64,000 nt of DNA from Pseudozyma flocculosa PF-1 (Eukaryota > Basidiomycota > Ustilaginomycetes > Ustilaginales > Ustilaginaceae). This document shows positions 10,737 to 21,275 of the stretch, one piece after another. The stretch covers positions 370,115 through 434,114 of the forward strand of contig NW_006920870.1 of NCBI RefSeq assembly GCF_000417875.1. Reading direction: 5' to 3'. Made by a program: the position numbers and the translations under genes. The first letter of the stretch is position 1. The number at the start of each line of letters is the position of its first letter. The notes under the pieces are model-generated. The model was not told the DNA's origin, made no database searches, and saw only the letters and a list, made by a program, of their open reading frames with translations.

Positions 10737-13160
10737 CTACTCGTACAGGATATTGACAATGACGGCTTGGCTGGTGATGCACGCGGTACAGCGGGGCTCG
10801 ACGAGGATCGTCTGCGTCTCGTCGATGAGGATCGCCGGACCTTGGATCGCCCGACCCGGTCGGCAGGATCGCAGAGGCACGATGGGCGTCTCGAGCCTCC
10901 CGTGCTCGTCAAAGTAGACTTTGCGTGTCGTCTCGACCTCCTCCTCCTCCTTCTCGCCCTCCTGATTCGCCCCATCGCTAGGTCTCGCGGTCGACGCCGA
11001 CTTCGACGAAGCCGAGCGAGAACCAGACTCAAACAGACGCCGGTACTCGGCCAGCGTGCTCTCGCCGAGCGCGTCAAAGCTCTTGCCCACCCCGCGCACG
11101 CGCACGTCGTCGACGACAATGTCCTTGCCCTCGAGCACGAAGCCAAACTCGGTGCGGTACTTTTCCACAAACACCCGCTCAAACTCCCAGCTGCCGTCCT
11201 GCGGCTCGAGCGTCATGAGGGCCGTATCTGTGCCGTCGTAGCGCAGGTTGAGGAGCACCTCGAGGCGGATCCGCGCGTCCTCGAAGCCCTGCTGCCGCAG
11301 CTCGCCGTGCACCTTTTCCTTGAGCGCCTCGACCCGCTTCCGGATGCGCTGGCCCGACGACGAGCCGGGTCCGGACCACACCTCGGACGACGGCTCCTGC
11401 TCCTCAAAGACGCGGTCCGCCAGCGCCATGCCGTAGGCCGAGAGGATGGACGAGTAGCGGTGCACGATGACGGTGCGGATGCCCAGGCTGCGCGCCAGCG
11501 AGGCGGCGTGCTGGCCGCCGGCACCGCCAAAGCAGGCGAGGATGTGCTTCGAGGCAGAGTAGCCGCGCGCCTCGGTCAGCGACCGAATCGGCCGGCACAT
11601 GGTCTCGTTGGCGATGCGGATGAAGCCCTGGGCGACCTGGTCGACGCTCAGCTGCTGGCCGGTCTCGGCGTTGATCTGCCGCGTAAGCTCCTCAAACGCG
11701 CGCGTGCTTCCCTCGACGTCGAGGCCCTGGTCCTCGTTGGGTCCAAAGATCTTTGGGAACATCTCGACCGCCAGCCTGCCGGTGACGAGGTTAGCGTCGG
11801 TGATGGCGAGCGGGCCGCCTTTGCGGTAGCACGTGGGTCCCGGATGCGCGGATGCCGACTCTGGCCCGACGGCGAAGAGGCCGTTGCGGAAAAAGAGGCG
11901 CGAGGAGCCGCCCGAGGCGACGGTGTTGACGTCGAGCTGCGGGCTCTGGATCGTGATGCCGTCGAGCACCGTCTCAAACACCTGCTCGTAGGCGCCGGCG
12001 TAGCGCGAGACGTCCGTCGAGGTGCCGCCCATGTCGAGGCCAATGATGGGTCTCCCGTCTTGGGAGTCGTACGAGGTGAGGGCCATGCCGACGACGCCGC
12101 CGGCGGGGCCCGAGATGATCGACTTGAGGCCGCTGAAGTGGTCGACCGAGGTGAGGCCGCCGTCGGACATCATGAACTCGACCTTGGTGCCGGCGCTGCC
12201 GTCGCGGAGGCTGTCGTCGAAGCCGGAAAAGAAGCTGTCGATGTAGGCCTGGAGAACGGGGGTGAGGTAGGCGTCTGCGGTCGACGAGGTGGCGCGGGGC
12301 ACCATCTTGATCATGGGCATCAGCTCTGCGCTGCAGCTGACGGTGGTGTAGCCGATCTCCTTTGCGATGCGCTTGACGATCTGCTCGTGTTGGGGGAAGG
12401 TGTAGCTGTGGATGAAGACGACGGCGAGCGAGCGGTAGCCGTGATCGTGGTAGAGGGCGCTGAGCTGCCTCTGGATCAGCTCCTCGTCCGGGCGCTTGAG
12501 GATGGCGACGGCCTCGCCCGAGACGCCGCGGACGATCTCGGCATCGGCGGTGGCGTTGCCGTGGGCATCGTAGGCGCGGGGCGGCAGGTCGGTGCCGCTG
12601 TAGGGGCGTTGGATGGAATGGCGATGGTGTTGGTCGTCACCGTCACTGTCGCCGCGCGGCGGCTGCTCTGCAAACTGGACCGCGTTCTGCCTTGCGTTTG
12701 GGTCCGACGTGTACCCGACGAGGGTGACGCGCTCGTCGACCTCGAGGACGCCCGAGTAGAGGACCTCGGGTTTGCGGATGGCGAGGTCAAAGATGGCCGG
12801 CCTGGACTGGTTGCCGATCTGGACGAGGTCCTTGAAGCCCTTTGTGATTACGAGTGCGTGCCTCTCGCCCTTGCGCTCGAGGAGGGCGTTTGTGGCGACG
12901 GTGGTGGAGAGGCGGATGTAGTCGATGCGGGAGGTGTCGATCTTTTGGCCGCGCGGGATGGACTGTCCAAATGCGGCCTCGAGGATGCGGCGTACTCCCT
13001 CGCGGGGGGCGTCCTTGTAGTTTGCGGGGTCGTGGGAGAGGAGCTTGATGACAATGTCGCGCGCGGGCTGGTCGGGATGGGAGGAGGGGAGGCGTCCGAG
13101 GCAGTCGGTGAAGGTGCCGCCTCGATCGATTGCGATCTGCAGTCGCGGCTGCTGTGTCAT
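10737..13160 (-). CDS. 5-oxoprolinase-like protein, HyuA (N-terminal) half only
   Basis: This single-exon gene of 807 residues matches the HyuA/OxoA half of ATP-dependent 5-oxoprolinase, which opens 5-oxoproline to glutamate in the glutathione cycle; related HyuA proteins act on hydantoins. Actin/hexokinase-fold ATPase motifs are clear: DRGGTFTD near the N-terminus, LDMGGTSTDVS in the middle, and ACFGGAGGQHA. The C-terminal HyuA sub-domain runs to ILIDETQTILVEP and then stops at VIVNILYE. Full-length eukaryotic oxoprolinases continue into a HyuB domain of about 500 residues, which is missing here and not found in the 1.6 kb downstream. The ATG at 13160 directly precedes the first conserved motif; the upstream open frame starts with TTG. 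It could be a genuine single-domain enzyme, one half of a split enzyme, or a truncated gene. No frameshift is visible inside the frame. Confidence 0.88.
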   Translation of the reverse strand: MTQQPRLQIAIDRGGTFTDCLGRLPSSHPDQPARDIVIKLLSHDPANYKDAPREGVRRILEAAFGQSIPRGQKIDTSRIDYIRLSTTVATNALLERKGERHALVITKGFKDLVQIGNQSRPAIFDLAIRKPEVLYSGVLEVDERVTLVGYTSDPNARQNAVQFAEQPPRGDSDGDDQHHRHSIQRPYSGTDLPPRAYDAHGNATADAEIVRGVSGEAVAILKRPDEELIQRQLSALYHDHGYRSLAVVFIHSYTFPQHEQIVKRIAKEIGYTTVSCSAELMPMIKMVPRATSSTADAYLTPVLQAYIDSFFSGFDDSLRDGSAGTKVEFMMSDGGLTSVDHFSGLKSIISGPAGGVVGMALTSYDSQDGRPIIGLDMGGTSTDVSRYAGAYEQVFETVLDGITIQSPQLDVNTVASGGSSRLFFRNGLFAVGPESASAHPGPTCYRKGGPLAITDANLVTGRLAVEMFPKIFGPNEDQGLDVEGSTRAFEELTRQINAETGQQLSVDQVAQGFIRIANETMCRPIRSLTEARGYSASKHILACFGGAGGQHAASLARSLGIRTVIVHRYSSILSAYGMALADRVFEEQEPSSEVWSGPGSSSGQRIRKRVEALKEKVHGELRQQGFEDARIRLEVLLNLRYDGTDTALMTLEPQDGSWEFERVFVEKYRTEFGFVLEGKDIVVDDVRVRGVGKSFDALGESTLAEYRRLFESGSRSASSKSASTARPSDGANQEGEKEEEEVETTRKVYFDEHGRLETPIVPLRSCRPGRAIQGPAILIDETQTILVEPRCTACITSQAVIVNILYE

Positions 13161-14047
13161 GGCAGGCGAGCGATAAAGGGGGGGGAGGCCAGATGGACGG
13201 GTGATGATAGAGACGGGATATGTGGGAAGGATGGACGTGCTTGGATAGTCGGAGGCCCCGAGCAAAGAGGGCGACGAGGGGGCAAAGGCCCTTTCTTGAC
13301 CAACTCTGGGCTGCGTCCACCGGCCAGAGGGCCGCTCAAGACGCCGACCAGGGTGGATTGCTGGCCAGGCGGCGAGACCAGCAGGGCAGGCATGGGGCCA
13401 TCGGGGCCGGGGCTGAGGAGCTGCATCGGCCCAGCGCAGACAGGCGCCGCCTTTCAGCGTGATCGGCTCAAAGCCCTGGGGTTGGCAACATGAAAATGGG
13501 ATTCTAGATGGAGATCAAGAAACGGAATCTCGAGCCAAGATGCAAGCCAGAGTGCCCGCGGGTGCCCGCGGGTGCCCCGTGCTCGTGCCAGCTGGCTGGG
13601 TTGGCCTGGCATGGCGGGCTCTCCCTTGAAGTGCGCAACGAGCCAGGCTCAAGCCAGGGCCAGGGCCAGGGCCACAGGCAACCTAACTTCGCCAACCGGC
13701 TGGCCACCGCGCATCCTCACTTCTTCCAGCCATCTGCCTTTGCGTTGCTCCCCCTCACCCATCCCTCCTCTGCCTCCGTGACGACGCCGCCGTTCCTCCA
13801 TCTCAATCACCTATCCATCCCCTCCTGCCATCGCCGCGCTGGACTGCACCACCGCACCATCTCGCCTAGACATCCTTCGCCATCGCGCGCGCGCGCCCTC
13901 TCCCTCTCTCTCCACGCCTACTCGACCCCCTCCTGCGCCCCGCTTGCCTCGCTGCACATCCACACTCCCTCTGCCATTCATTCGGCCGCCCTGTCCTCGC
14001 TCCCTGATCATCGCCTGTACATCACCTCCTTCAAGTGACCGCCCGCC
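13161..14047. other. Divergent promoter region
   Basis: This is upstream sequence shared by the oxoprolinase-like gene (-) and MKT1 (+). It contains a short (CCAGGG)n array at 13653-13675, and the last 250 bases before the MKT1 ATG are strongly pyrimidine-rich (CT and C tracts), as is usual for fungal 5' leaders. Confidence 0.6.
13653..13675. repeat. (CCAGGG)n hexanucleotide array
   Basis: Three to four copies of AGCCAGGG/CCAGGG in the divergent spacer, related in sequence to the AGGCC arrays seen elsewhere in the window. Confidence 0.8.
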
Positions 14048-16689
14048 ATGATCCGCGGACTGCAGGCCTACCTCCACGACTGCGGCCTCATCCAGTCGTG
14101 CCCGCTCACCGCCCTCAAGGACACCCGCCTCGGCATCGACGTATCCTACTACCTAAAGCAGATCCTATCCGCGCCATCTTCTTCGGAACCCCTCGTCGCG
14201 GCCCTCGGCGGCCAGCCCCTCGCCATCATCTCCCACATCGAGCGAGACCTCCGCTCCCTCGAACGCCTCGCCATCCGCCCCGTCTTTGTCCTCAACGGCC
14301 TCTCGCCCAACAAAAAGTCGAGGCCCTTCAGCTACGACGACCCAAGGCCAAAGCAGAGGCAGAGGGCATGGGAGGCCTACGAGAGCGGCAACGTCGACCT
14401 CGCAGATCAGATCCTCAGCACCAGCAACAGCCTCCACTACCCGGACCTCTACCGCGCCATCCTCCGCGCCTTCCGCCACCGCAACGTCGAGTTCCTCGTA
14501 GCACCTTACCTCGCATCCGGACAGGTGCGTCGCCCGCCGCGTCGCCACAGCCTCGCCTCGTTCGCTCGCCCAGCCCTGCTCACCTGCCCCTTTGCCCCCT
14601 CCCCGCCGTCTGACTCTCCTTCGCCCTGACGCCAGCTCGTCTCCCTAGAACGCCACTCCAAGGGCTACGTCCACTCCATGTACGGCTCCAGCGAGCTCCT
14701 CCTCTTTGACCGCGTCGACAAGGTCATCACCAACCTCAACCTCCAGGACGGCACCTTTCAATACGTCTCGAAGCAGTCGATCATGAACGAGCTCCGCTGC
14801 TCCGAGGAGCACTTCCTCGACGTCGGCCTCCTCGCCGGCTCCGACCTCTGCGCAACGTTTCCTGCCCTCCAGGACGGCTCCCTCGGACCGCCGCCACCCC
14901 ACGCCGGCGCGCCGCCAAACATCCGGCAGCTCAGCGACCTCGTCAGGCAGTACCGCAACGGCTACACGCTCTGCATGGCCTTTGAGCAGCACCCGGGGGT
15001 GCTCAAGGCGGCCTACGTCGACCAGTTTTGCCGCGCAAGGACCATGGTCAAGTTCTGCCTGGTCCTGTCGGCCGAGGAGGGCCGGGTGCTGCCCCTGCCG
15101 CTGGCGACGCCACCACCGCCGCTGCCGGCCAACCCACATCATGTTGGCGTCAACGGGGCGGGCCCGGCAGCGGGGGGCGGGCCCATGAGCGCGGCGACGG
15201 GCGGCGCGCCCATCCTGACGGCGGCCGATGTGCCGGTCGACCTGCACGACGTCTTTTCCCACCGCCTTCCCGACGAGGTCTTTCTCCACCTCTCGCGCGG
15301 CTTGATTGGCATCAGCGTCGTGTCGAACCTGACGAGCGGCTTCGTCATCGAGGTGCCGCCGCTCGACAACGGCGAGACCGAGGACTACCGGCGCTACGTC
15401 CGCGAGAATCTGACCGAAACGCCGCAGAGCCCGCGGTGCGTGTCGATCGCGCTCGCGTGCTCTGCCCTCAACGGCTTCTGGAGCTCGCGCAAGACGTCGG
15501 CCGTCTACTATTTCCAGCCCTCGGTCGACCACGTCATCCCGCACGACTCGGCGGCGACGCTGCAGCTCATCAACCGCGTCAACCAGTGGAACGTCCCCGT
15601 GCGCTTTGTCGAAGAGGAGCTGCGCCGCCAGAACTCGAGCACCATCGACATTGCCCTGTGCCTGGGCGCGACCACGTCCGACGCCCTGGCCAACCGGACC
15701 AAGACGGGCCGCGTCCGACTCGCCGACGGCGCCCTGTCGCAGGTGGAGAAGAAGGACGAGATTGTGGCCAACGTCATCTGGCGCATGCTCGAGCTGCGCG
15801 GCTTCCTCAACCACGCCCACCTCCACACCCCCTACGCGCGCGCGTGCCACCTGGCGCTCAAGCGGGCCAGGCTCAACGACAAGCTGCAGGAGCCCCTCTA
15901 CCTGGCCCTCGAGCTGATCCGCGGCGGCGCCCTGCACGCCAACTACTACGGCAACCGCGCCTACAGCGGCGGGCCGTCGTTTGGCACGCCCGACGAAAAG
16001 CAACACATGCTGCTGGTGATGCGCACGCTGAGCACGCTGCCGATGCAGTTCAAGCCGCAGAACTGGACGGCGCCGCTGAGCCGGGAGCTGCTCGTCTTCA
16101 ACTCGTTCCTCAAGGCCACGGCGAGGGCGATGCGCAACCTGGTCGAGATGATCGCCATGTCGATGCTGTTGCGGGGCGACGCGAGGCGGTCGAGGGACGA
16201 CTACCTCGACATCTCCCTCAGCCTGCCGTTCCAGCACGACACCAACACCGGGCTGGGCATCGTCGTCAAGTGCTACCTCGACGCGCTCCTCACCTTCCTC
16301 GGCGGTCCCGTCACCGACGCGCAGACCGACGACGAGGCCGTCAAGGACGCCAAGGCGAGCGTCATCGAGATGCTCGTCGAGACGTTTGGCAACGTCAAGG
16401 ACATCAAGTACGAGCTGGCAAGAGGGTTCCGGTTCTGGGATGCGGTACGTCGTCGCCGCCGCCTCCTGCTGGCCAGCACTGGGACTCGTGTTGATCGATC
16501 GGTGCTGGTGCTGATGCTGATGCTGATCCTGAAACCTCCCCCATTCCTCTGTTTCGCCGGACCTGGCCGGCACGACAGCTGTTGGTGGCAGTCGGGACGC
16601 TCAAGACTGAAAACGCCATCTCGCCCGAGGTGGCGCAGCACTTTGAAGCGGCGGACAAGTGGCTGCAACCGATGGCAAAGATGGTCTGA
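14048..16689 (+). CDS. MKT1: MKT1-like post-transcriptional regulator (XPG-like fold)
   Basis: Mkt1 is a cytoplasmic protein with an XPG/FEN1-like nuclease fold that, with Pbp1, controls the stability and translation of selected mRNAs in yeast. I read three exons: 14048-14524, 14636-16444 and 16579-16689, all phase 0, giving 798 residues (yeast Mkt1 is about 830). The start MIRGLQAYLHDCGLI is a typical XPG-N opening. GIDVSYYLKQIL carries the conserved Asp, and an XPG-I-like region follows around MYGSSELLLFDRVDKVI and VGLLAGSDLCATF. The large C-terminal part matches the MKT1-specific domains and ends DKWLQPMAKMV. There is a Gly/Pro/Ala-rich insert around residues 315-350. Whether nuclease activity remains cannot be judged from sequence; the yeast protein is thought to lack it. 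It converges with U2AF1 across a 278-base gap. Confidence 0.88.
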
Positions 16690-16967
16690 ACGACGGCGGG
16701 CGGACAGTCGAGGGCGGAACGGGGCAGCATCGGGCGCCGGCAAGGTCCGAGGACGGTGGCGAGCGTCGGTCCGGCTGTACGTGTGCTGTGCGATGGCGGA
16801 ATCCGGCGCGAGGCGCGATGTCAGAAGAAGATGCAACGGCGAGGAGTGATGGGCTGCGGTGCCGCAAAGCGGGGATGTGATGTGGCCTCTCTGTGTGGCT
16901 GAAGTCGAGGCAAACATGTTGTTGAGACGGCCTCGACGCCCCCTTTTTGGGGCCCGGGTGGGCGCTG

Positions 16968-17858
16968 CTATGCTGTTGTGCCGGCATCGCCGGTGTCTCT
17001 GTCCTGGGTCGCCGTTGGACCGCCGTCGCCCGCACCACCAGCCTGGCCTGCCTCGTCGGGCCCATCCGTTCTCCAATTGCCGCCGCCTCCTGTTCCACTG
17101 TTGCCCTCGCCCTCGCCGTCGCCCTCGCCGCCCCTGTTGGAGGATCTCCAGTCTCCGCCGCTCTGAGCCTTTCTCCAGTCTCCGCCTCCCTCGACGACGA
17201 GGTCACCTTCGACCTCTTCCTGCATCTTGAGGCGGTCCTTCCAGCCGAGCTTGCTGAGCTTCTCCTCCTGGCGCTTTTTGCGGTTCTCGACCGAGAGCTG
17301 GTGGTGCAGCTCGCGCACGAGGGGCGGCGAGGCGTAGCGGAGGTGCATAAAGTTGCAGAAGCCGCCGCGGTTGCACTCGTCGGTCTCGTTTTGGCGGCAG
17401 CACGCCTCGCGGAAGTCGGTGACGGGGCTGAGTTCGGCAAAGAGCGGGCGGCCGTCGTACCAGCGCTGGTTGAGGGCGTCGACGGCGCGCTGCGCCTCTT
17501 CCTCCCACTCGTAGCGCGCGTACACGTTGCCGATGAGGTGGTCGCCGACGTTGTCGCACACGTGCATCTCGACGAGCTTGCCGTACCGCGCCAGCTCGAC
17601 GAACCAGTCGGTGAAGAACTCGTCAAAGCCGCGCTGCAGCTCGTCGCGCGACTTGGCCGCCTTGACCTCGTCCGGGATCGACGGGTCGTGCAGCGGGTTG
17701 CGGTACACGTTCGAAATGAGGATCGTCTGCGAAAACGGAGGCTTGGTGTGCTTTCGCGAGCACCGCGGCCCGTGCCGACACGCGCCGATCTTGTAGTAGA
17801 ACGAACAGTTGACCTTGTCCTGCTCCGTGCCGTAGATCGAGGCCAGGTAGGACGCCAT
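16968..17858 (-). CDS. U2AF1: U2AF small subunit (3' splice-site recognition)
   Basis: The U2AF small subunit recognises the AG at 3' splice sites and pairs with the large subunit to recruit U2 snRNP. This is a single exon of 296 residues. Zinc finger 1 is C18-x8-C27-x5-C33-x3-H37 (in GACRHGPRCSRKH), including the serine after C33 that matches the human S34 position. A UHM-type RRM spans about 42-145 and includes ELARYGKLVEMHV and WYDGRPLFAELSPV. Zinc finger 2 ends in ECNRGGFCNFMH, with C162, C168 and H172. The C-terminal 70 residues are Gly/Glu/Asp-rich with GGDWR repeats, where metazoan proteins carry an RS domain. Family membership is certain. Confidence 0.96.
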   Translation of the reverse strand: MASYLASIYGTEQDKVNCSFYYKIGACRHGPRCSRKHTKPPFSQTILISNVYRNPLHDPSIPDEVKAAKSRDELQRGFDEFFTDWFVELARYGKLVEMHVCDNVGDHLIGNVYARYEWEEEAQRAVDALNQRWYDGRPLFAELSPVTDFREACCRQNETDECNRGGFCNFMHLRYASPPLVRELHHQLSVENRKKRQEEKLSKLGWKDRLKMQEEVEGDLVVEGGGDWRKAQSGGDWRSSNRGGEGDGEGEGNSGTGGGGNWRTDGPDEAGQAGGAGDGGPTATQDRDTGDAGTTA

Positions 17859-18819
17859 CGTGGGCGAGGGTATGCGTCGTTGAGCGAGCGAGCCGGAGCG
17901 GAGTGTAGCAAGTGGCGTTCAGGTGACGGGCGACGAGCGGGCGTGAGGATGGAGGGCTAGGCGGCGAGGGCAAGAGTCAGGGCCAGGGCGAGAGCGAGGG
18001 AAAGCGAGAATGGGCGGGACCGCGAGTGAGGCAAGAGGACCGCAAGAGGGGATGCCAGAGTGCGCAGGGGGCGATGAAGACGAAGATGGCGAGCGATAGC
18101 GGCCGTGTGGAAGAGCCAAGGCTACAGACTCGAGAAGAAGAGGGAAGGGGCAGCGCAGAAGGCGAGGTGGCGGTGGTGGTGGTGGTGGTGGTGTGGAGAG
18201 AACCAGAGGGCCAGAGCAGCAGGTCAGTTTCCGAGGCGACCCTGAACGTTCCCGGAAAACGGGACTGGGGCGCGGAAGAAAGGCAGCGAAAACACCAAGC
18301 CCGCGCCAGGCCAGCCTGGGCCAGGACCCGCAACCGCAACCGCAACCCTTCGCCCGCTGGCCCTCTGCTATACCCACTCCTTATCTGCCCAACCACGCTC
18401 GCAGGCCTCAACAGGGTACGGGCAAGAGACGAGTTGAAATGTGGCACTCAGACCTCGACAGCGAGCCCCGGCAGGACTAGGCCAGGCTGTGGAGGAACAC
18501 GACGTATGCGATACAGGCAGTCGAAGATGGAAGAAGATGGAAGAGAAAAGGAGTCTCCTCGTCACGGCGCGTTCTCGAGACGAAGGGCCCGCGTGTCCAA
18601 CGATGTCGTGATGTCCTCGCTCGGCCTGTCCCTTCCCCTGGTGGTGGTGACGGACACCGTCACACCTGTGCGTGCCACCTTTGGCCTTCCTTGACACGAA
18701 TCCCCTTGAGCTTGCGAGGTCCCAGTGATGAACAGTGCAAGGCGAGCAGGCTTCCCCTCGATCGCGAGGCCGGCGGATCGCCTGCAGGGCGCTGCGTCCC
18801 ACGACGACGATGGTCACGA
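17859..18819. other. Spacer between U2AF1 and the Rho GEF
   Basis: This is upstream of U2AF1 (-) and downstream of the Rho GEF stop (-), about 1 kb. It contains a GGT/GTG array at 18166-18194 and AGGCC-like sequence near 18301-18320. No gene is recognised. Confidence 0.6.
18166..18194. repeat. (GGT)n microsatellite
   Basis: About nine copies of GGT in the upstream region of U2AF1. Confidence 0.85.
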
Positions 18820-21229
18820 TCATGCTGTGCCGTTGGATGCGGCCGCTCCACCCTCGCCGGCGCCCTTGCCCTTGTCGCCCTCGGTGTGCAGCCGGACGCA
18901 AAAGACGGTCGTGTCGCCGATGAAGACGATCTGGTTGCGGCTGGCGGCCACCGACTCCCACACCGGGTTGCGCTGCACAGGTGGCGGCCGCGGTGCCGGT
19001 TGCGAAAACGCGTAGGGCATCGCTGGAGGCCTTGCGGGAAAGCCGGGACGCGGCAGAGCCATCTGGCCCTGCGGTGTGCCCGGCTGCGACATCGGAACGC
19101 CGAATGGCGGGCCGGATCCCGGCGGCAGCTGCGGCGGGGGCGGGGGCGATGGTCGCCCGTTGTAAAGGGGCACGCCGCCAGGAGCACCAGGAGGCAGGCC
19201 CATCGGCGGGCCGGGACCACCACCAGCACCAGCAACAGGCCCGGGAAATCCGGGTCGAACGCCAGGGAAGGCTCCATACGGGGGCTGCATCGGCTGGATG
19301 GGCCTACCGTACGGACCGACAATCATGCTGCCAAACGGCGGCGGCGGCGGCGGATGCAGGGCGGCAGCGGCGGCGGCGGCAGCCATGGCCGAGGCGTTCT
19401 GCTGGCTCAGCGTGGGTGCCGGCGGGGGTATGTCGGCGAACAGGCACCGCAGGTTGACCCCGGTGATGACCTGGTGCAGCGCCCCCGTCTCGACGTGGCG
19501 GACCTCGACAAAGTTGGGCTCAAACGCCAGCACATAGGGGTGGTGGTAGGCGAACGAGGTCGGGTTGCCCTCCCAGTGGATGATCCAGTTGCCCTTGGCG
19601 CGCCATCCGTTCTTGTTGACGTAAAAGGCGAACTCGTCGTAGCACAGCAGGAACTCGCCCGTGATGCGGTAGATGGCGATCGGCTTGACGGTTTCCTTGC
19701 GGTGCACAAAGTCGAGCGACGAGTCGGCCGGGTCGAGCAGGCCCTGGGTGTCGAGCGTCTCGAGGTCGACGATCTCGAAGCCCTTTGTGCAGCCGACGCA
19801 GAGCTTCGACTTGAGGAAGTGGATCGAGCTCGACTCGGTCGGGATGTAGAACTCCTTGAAGACGCGCAGCGACTCCTGCCCGCCCTGCAGCAGCTTGCGG
19901 AACGTGGGCTGCTTCTTGCCCCGCACGTTCTGCTCGATCGGCTCCAGCGTCTTGATCGTCGACGAGAGCGAGCTCGACTTGACGACGCAGACCAGCGTGC
20001 GGTTGAGGCAGATGCCCGCGCGGAAGAAGGACGTGTGCGACGAGATCCGCCGGCCGCGCTTGAGGGAGCCCATCGGGTCCGATGGGTCGAGCGCATCGAG
20101 GGTAAACGTGTGGACCGACCGCTCGGCGAGCACGATGAGGATCTGGTACTCTTCCAGTACGTCGACCTGGGTGACGCCTGGCAGCGGCAGGACCTTGGTC
20201 GGTGGTCTTGCCTTTTCGCGCAGGTCCGAAAGGTAGACGCCGTCGTCGGTGCCGTAGATGATCCTGCGGCCAAAGTCGAACGGGACCGAGCAGTTGACGC
20301 GGTTCGGGCCCAGGAAGAAGCCTTCGGACAGCGTGATGGTGTCAAAGATGTTGGAGCGCTGGCGCAGGATGTCCTGGCGCGACTCGATGTGCTCAAACCA
20401 CTTGCGCCGGCTCACAAACGTGCTGGCCCACAGCGTCATCGAGTAGCCCTTCTTGCCGAGGTAGGTGAAGGTGAGCGCGTAGCCCGTCTTGGCGTCTTGC
20501 TTGGGCGCCGCGGAGCCGGGGGCGCCGGTCGGCCGCGTGCCCGTCGATGTCTTGGACATGACCGACTTGGGCCGCGTGGAGCTGCCCTTGCCCGTCGGCA
20601 CCTCGTCATAGACGGTGACGATGAGCAGCTCCAGCGGGATGGGCTTGCGGTAGACCTTGAATAGCTCGTGCTTGTTGACCGTCTTGGGCTTGACCATGAG
20701 CAGGGCGTGGTCAAACAGGAACACCTGCAGCTCGGCGCTCTCGCTCTGCGTGCCGCCGCGCCGCTTGAGCGGCCCTTTGAAGACCAGCTCGCGCTGCTCG
20801 TCGCGCAGCCGCAAATCGACCGCCTCGCCCTGCTTGAAGACGAGCTGCTGGTCGAGTTGCGCCAGGTTGAAGCGGTTCTCGCTCTTGCCCGTCTCGACGT
20901 TGACCTTGGTAAGGAACTCTTTGACGATCTTGATCACACGCGGGAGCGCCTGCTTGTCGGGGTTGTCATCGGCGGTGTACTTGACCACCTGTTCCAGCAG
21001 CAGCGGATATCGTGCCAGACGGGTCGTCGGCTTGGTCAGGTAGCCGTTGAGCTCGAGCTTGCGCGATTGCGGCAGCCTCTCGGTTTCCTGGCAATGGCGT
21101 CGACGCGCGAGACAGAGAGAGAGAGAAAGAGAGAGAGATNNNNNNNNNNNNNNNNNNNNNNNNNNNNNNNNNNNNNNNNNNNNNNNNNNNNNNNNNNNNN
21201 NNNNNNNNNNNNNNNNNNNNNNNNNNNNN

Positions 21230-21275
<46 letters not shown>

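Noticed and set aside
13161..13265. Longer N-terminus for the oxoprolinase-like protein
   Set aside because: The extension starts at TTG, and the conserved DRGGTFTD motif sits at the normal distance from the ATG at 13160.
10722..13493. 923-codon open frame on the plus strand opposite the oxoprolinase-like gene
   Set aside because: It is an antisense shadow of a strongly conserved gene, of biased composition and without domains.
14645..16573. 642-codon minus-strand open frame opposite MKT1
   Set aside because: Same antisense shadow effect; the plus-strand frame holds the conserved MKT1 motifs and consistent splice sites.
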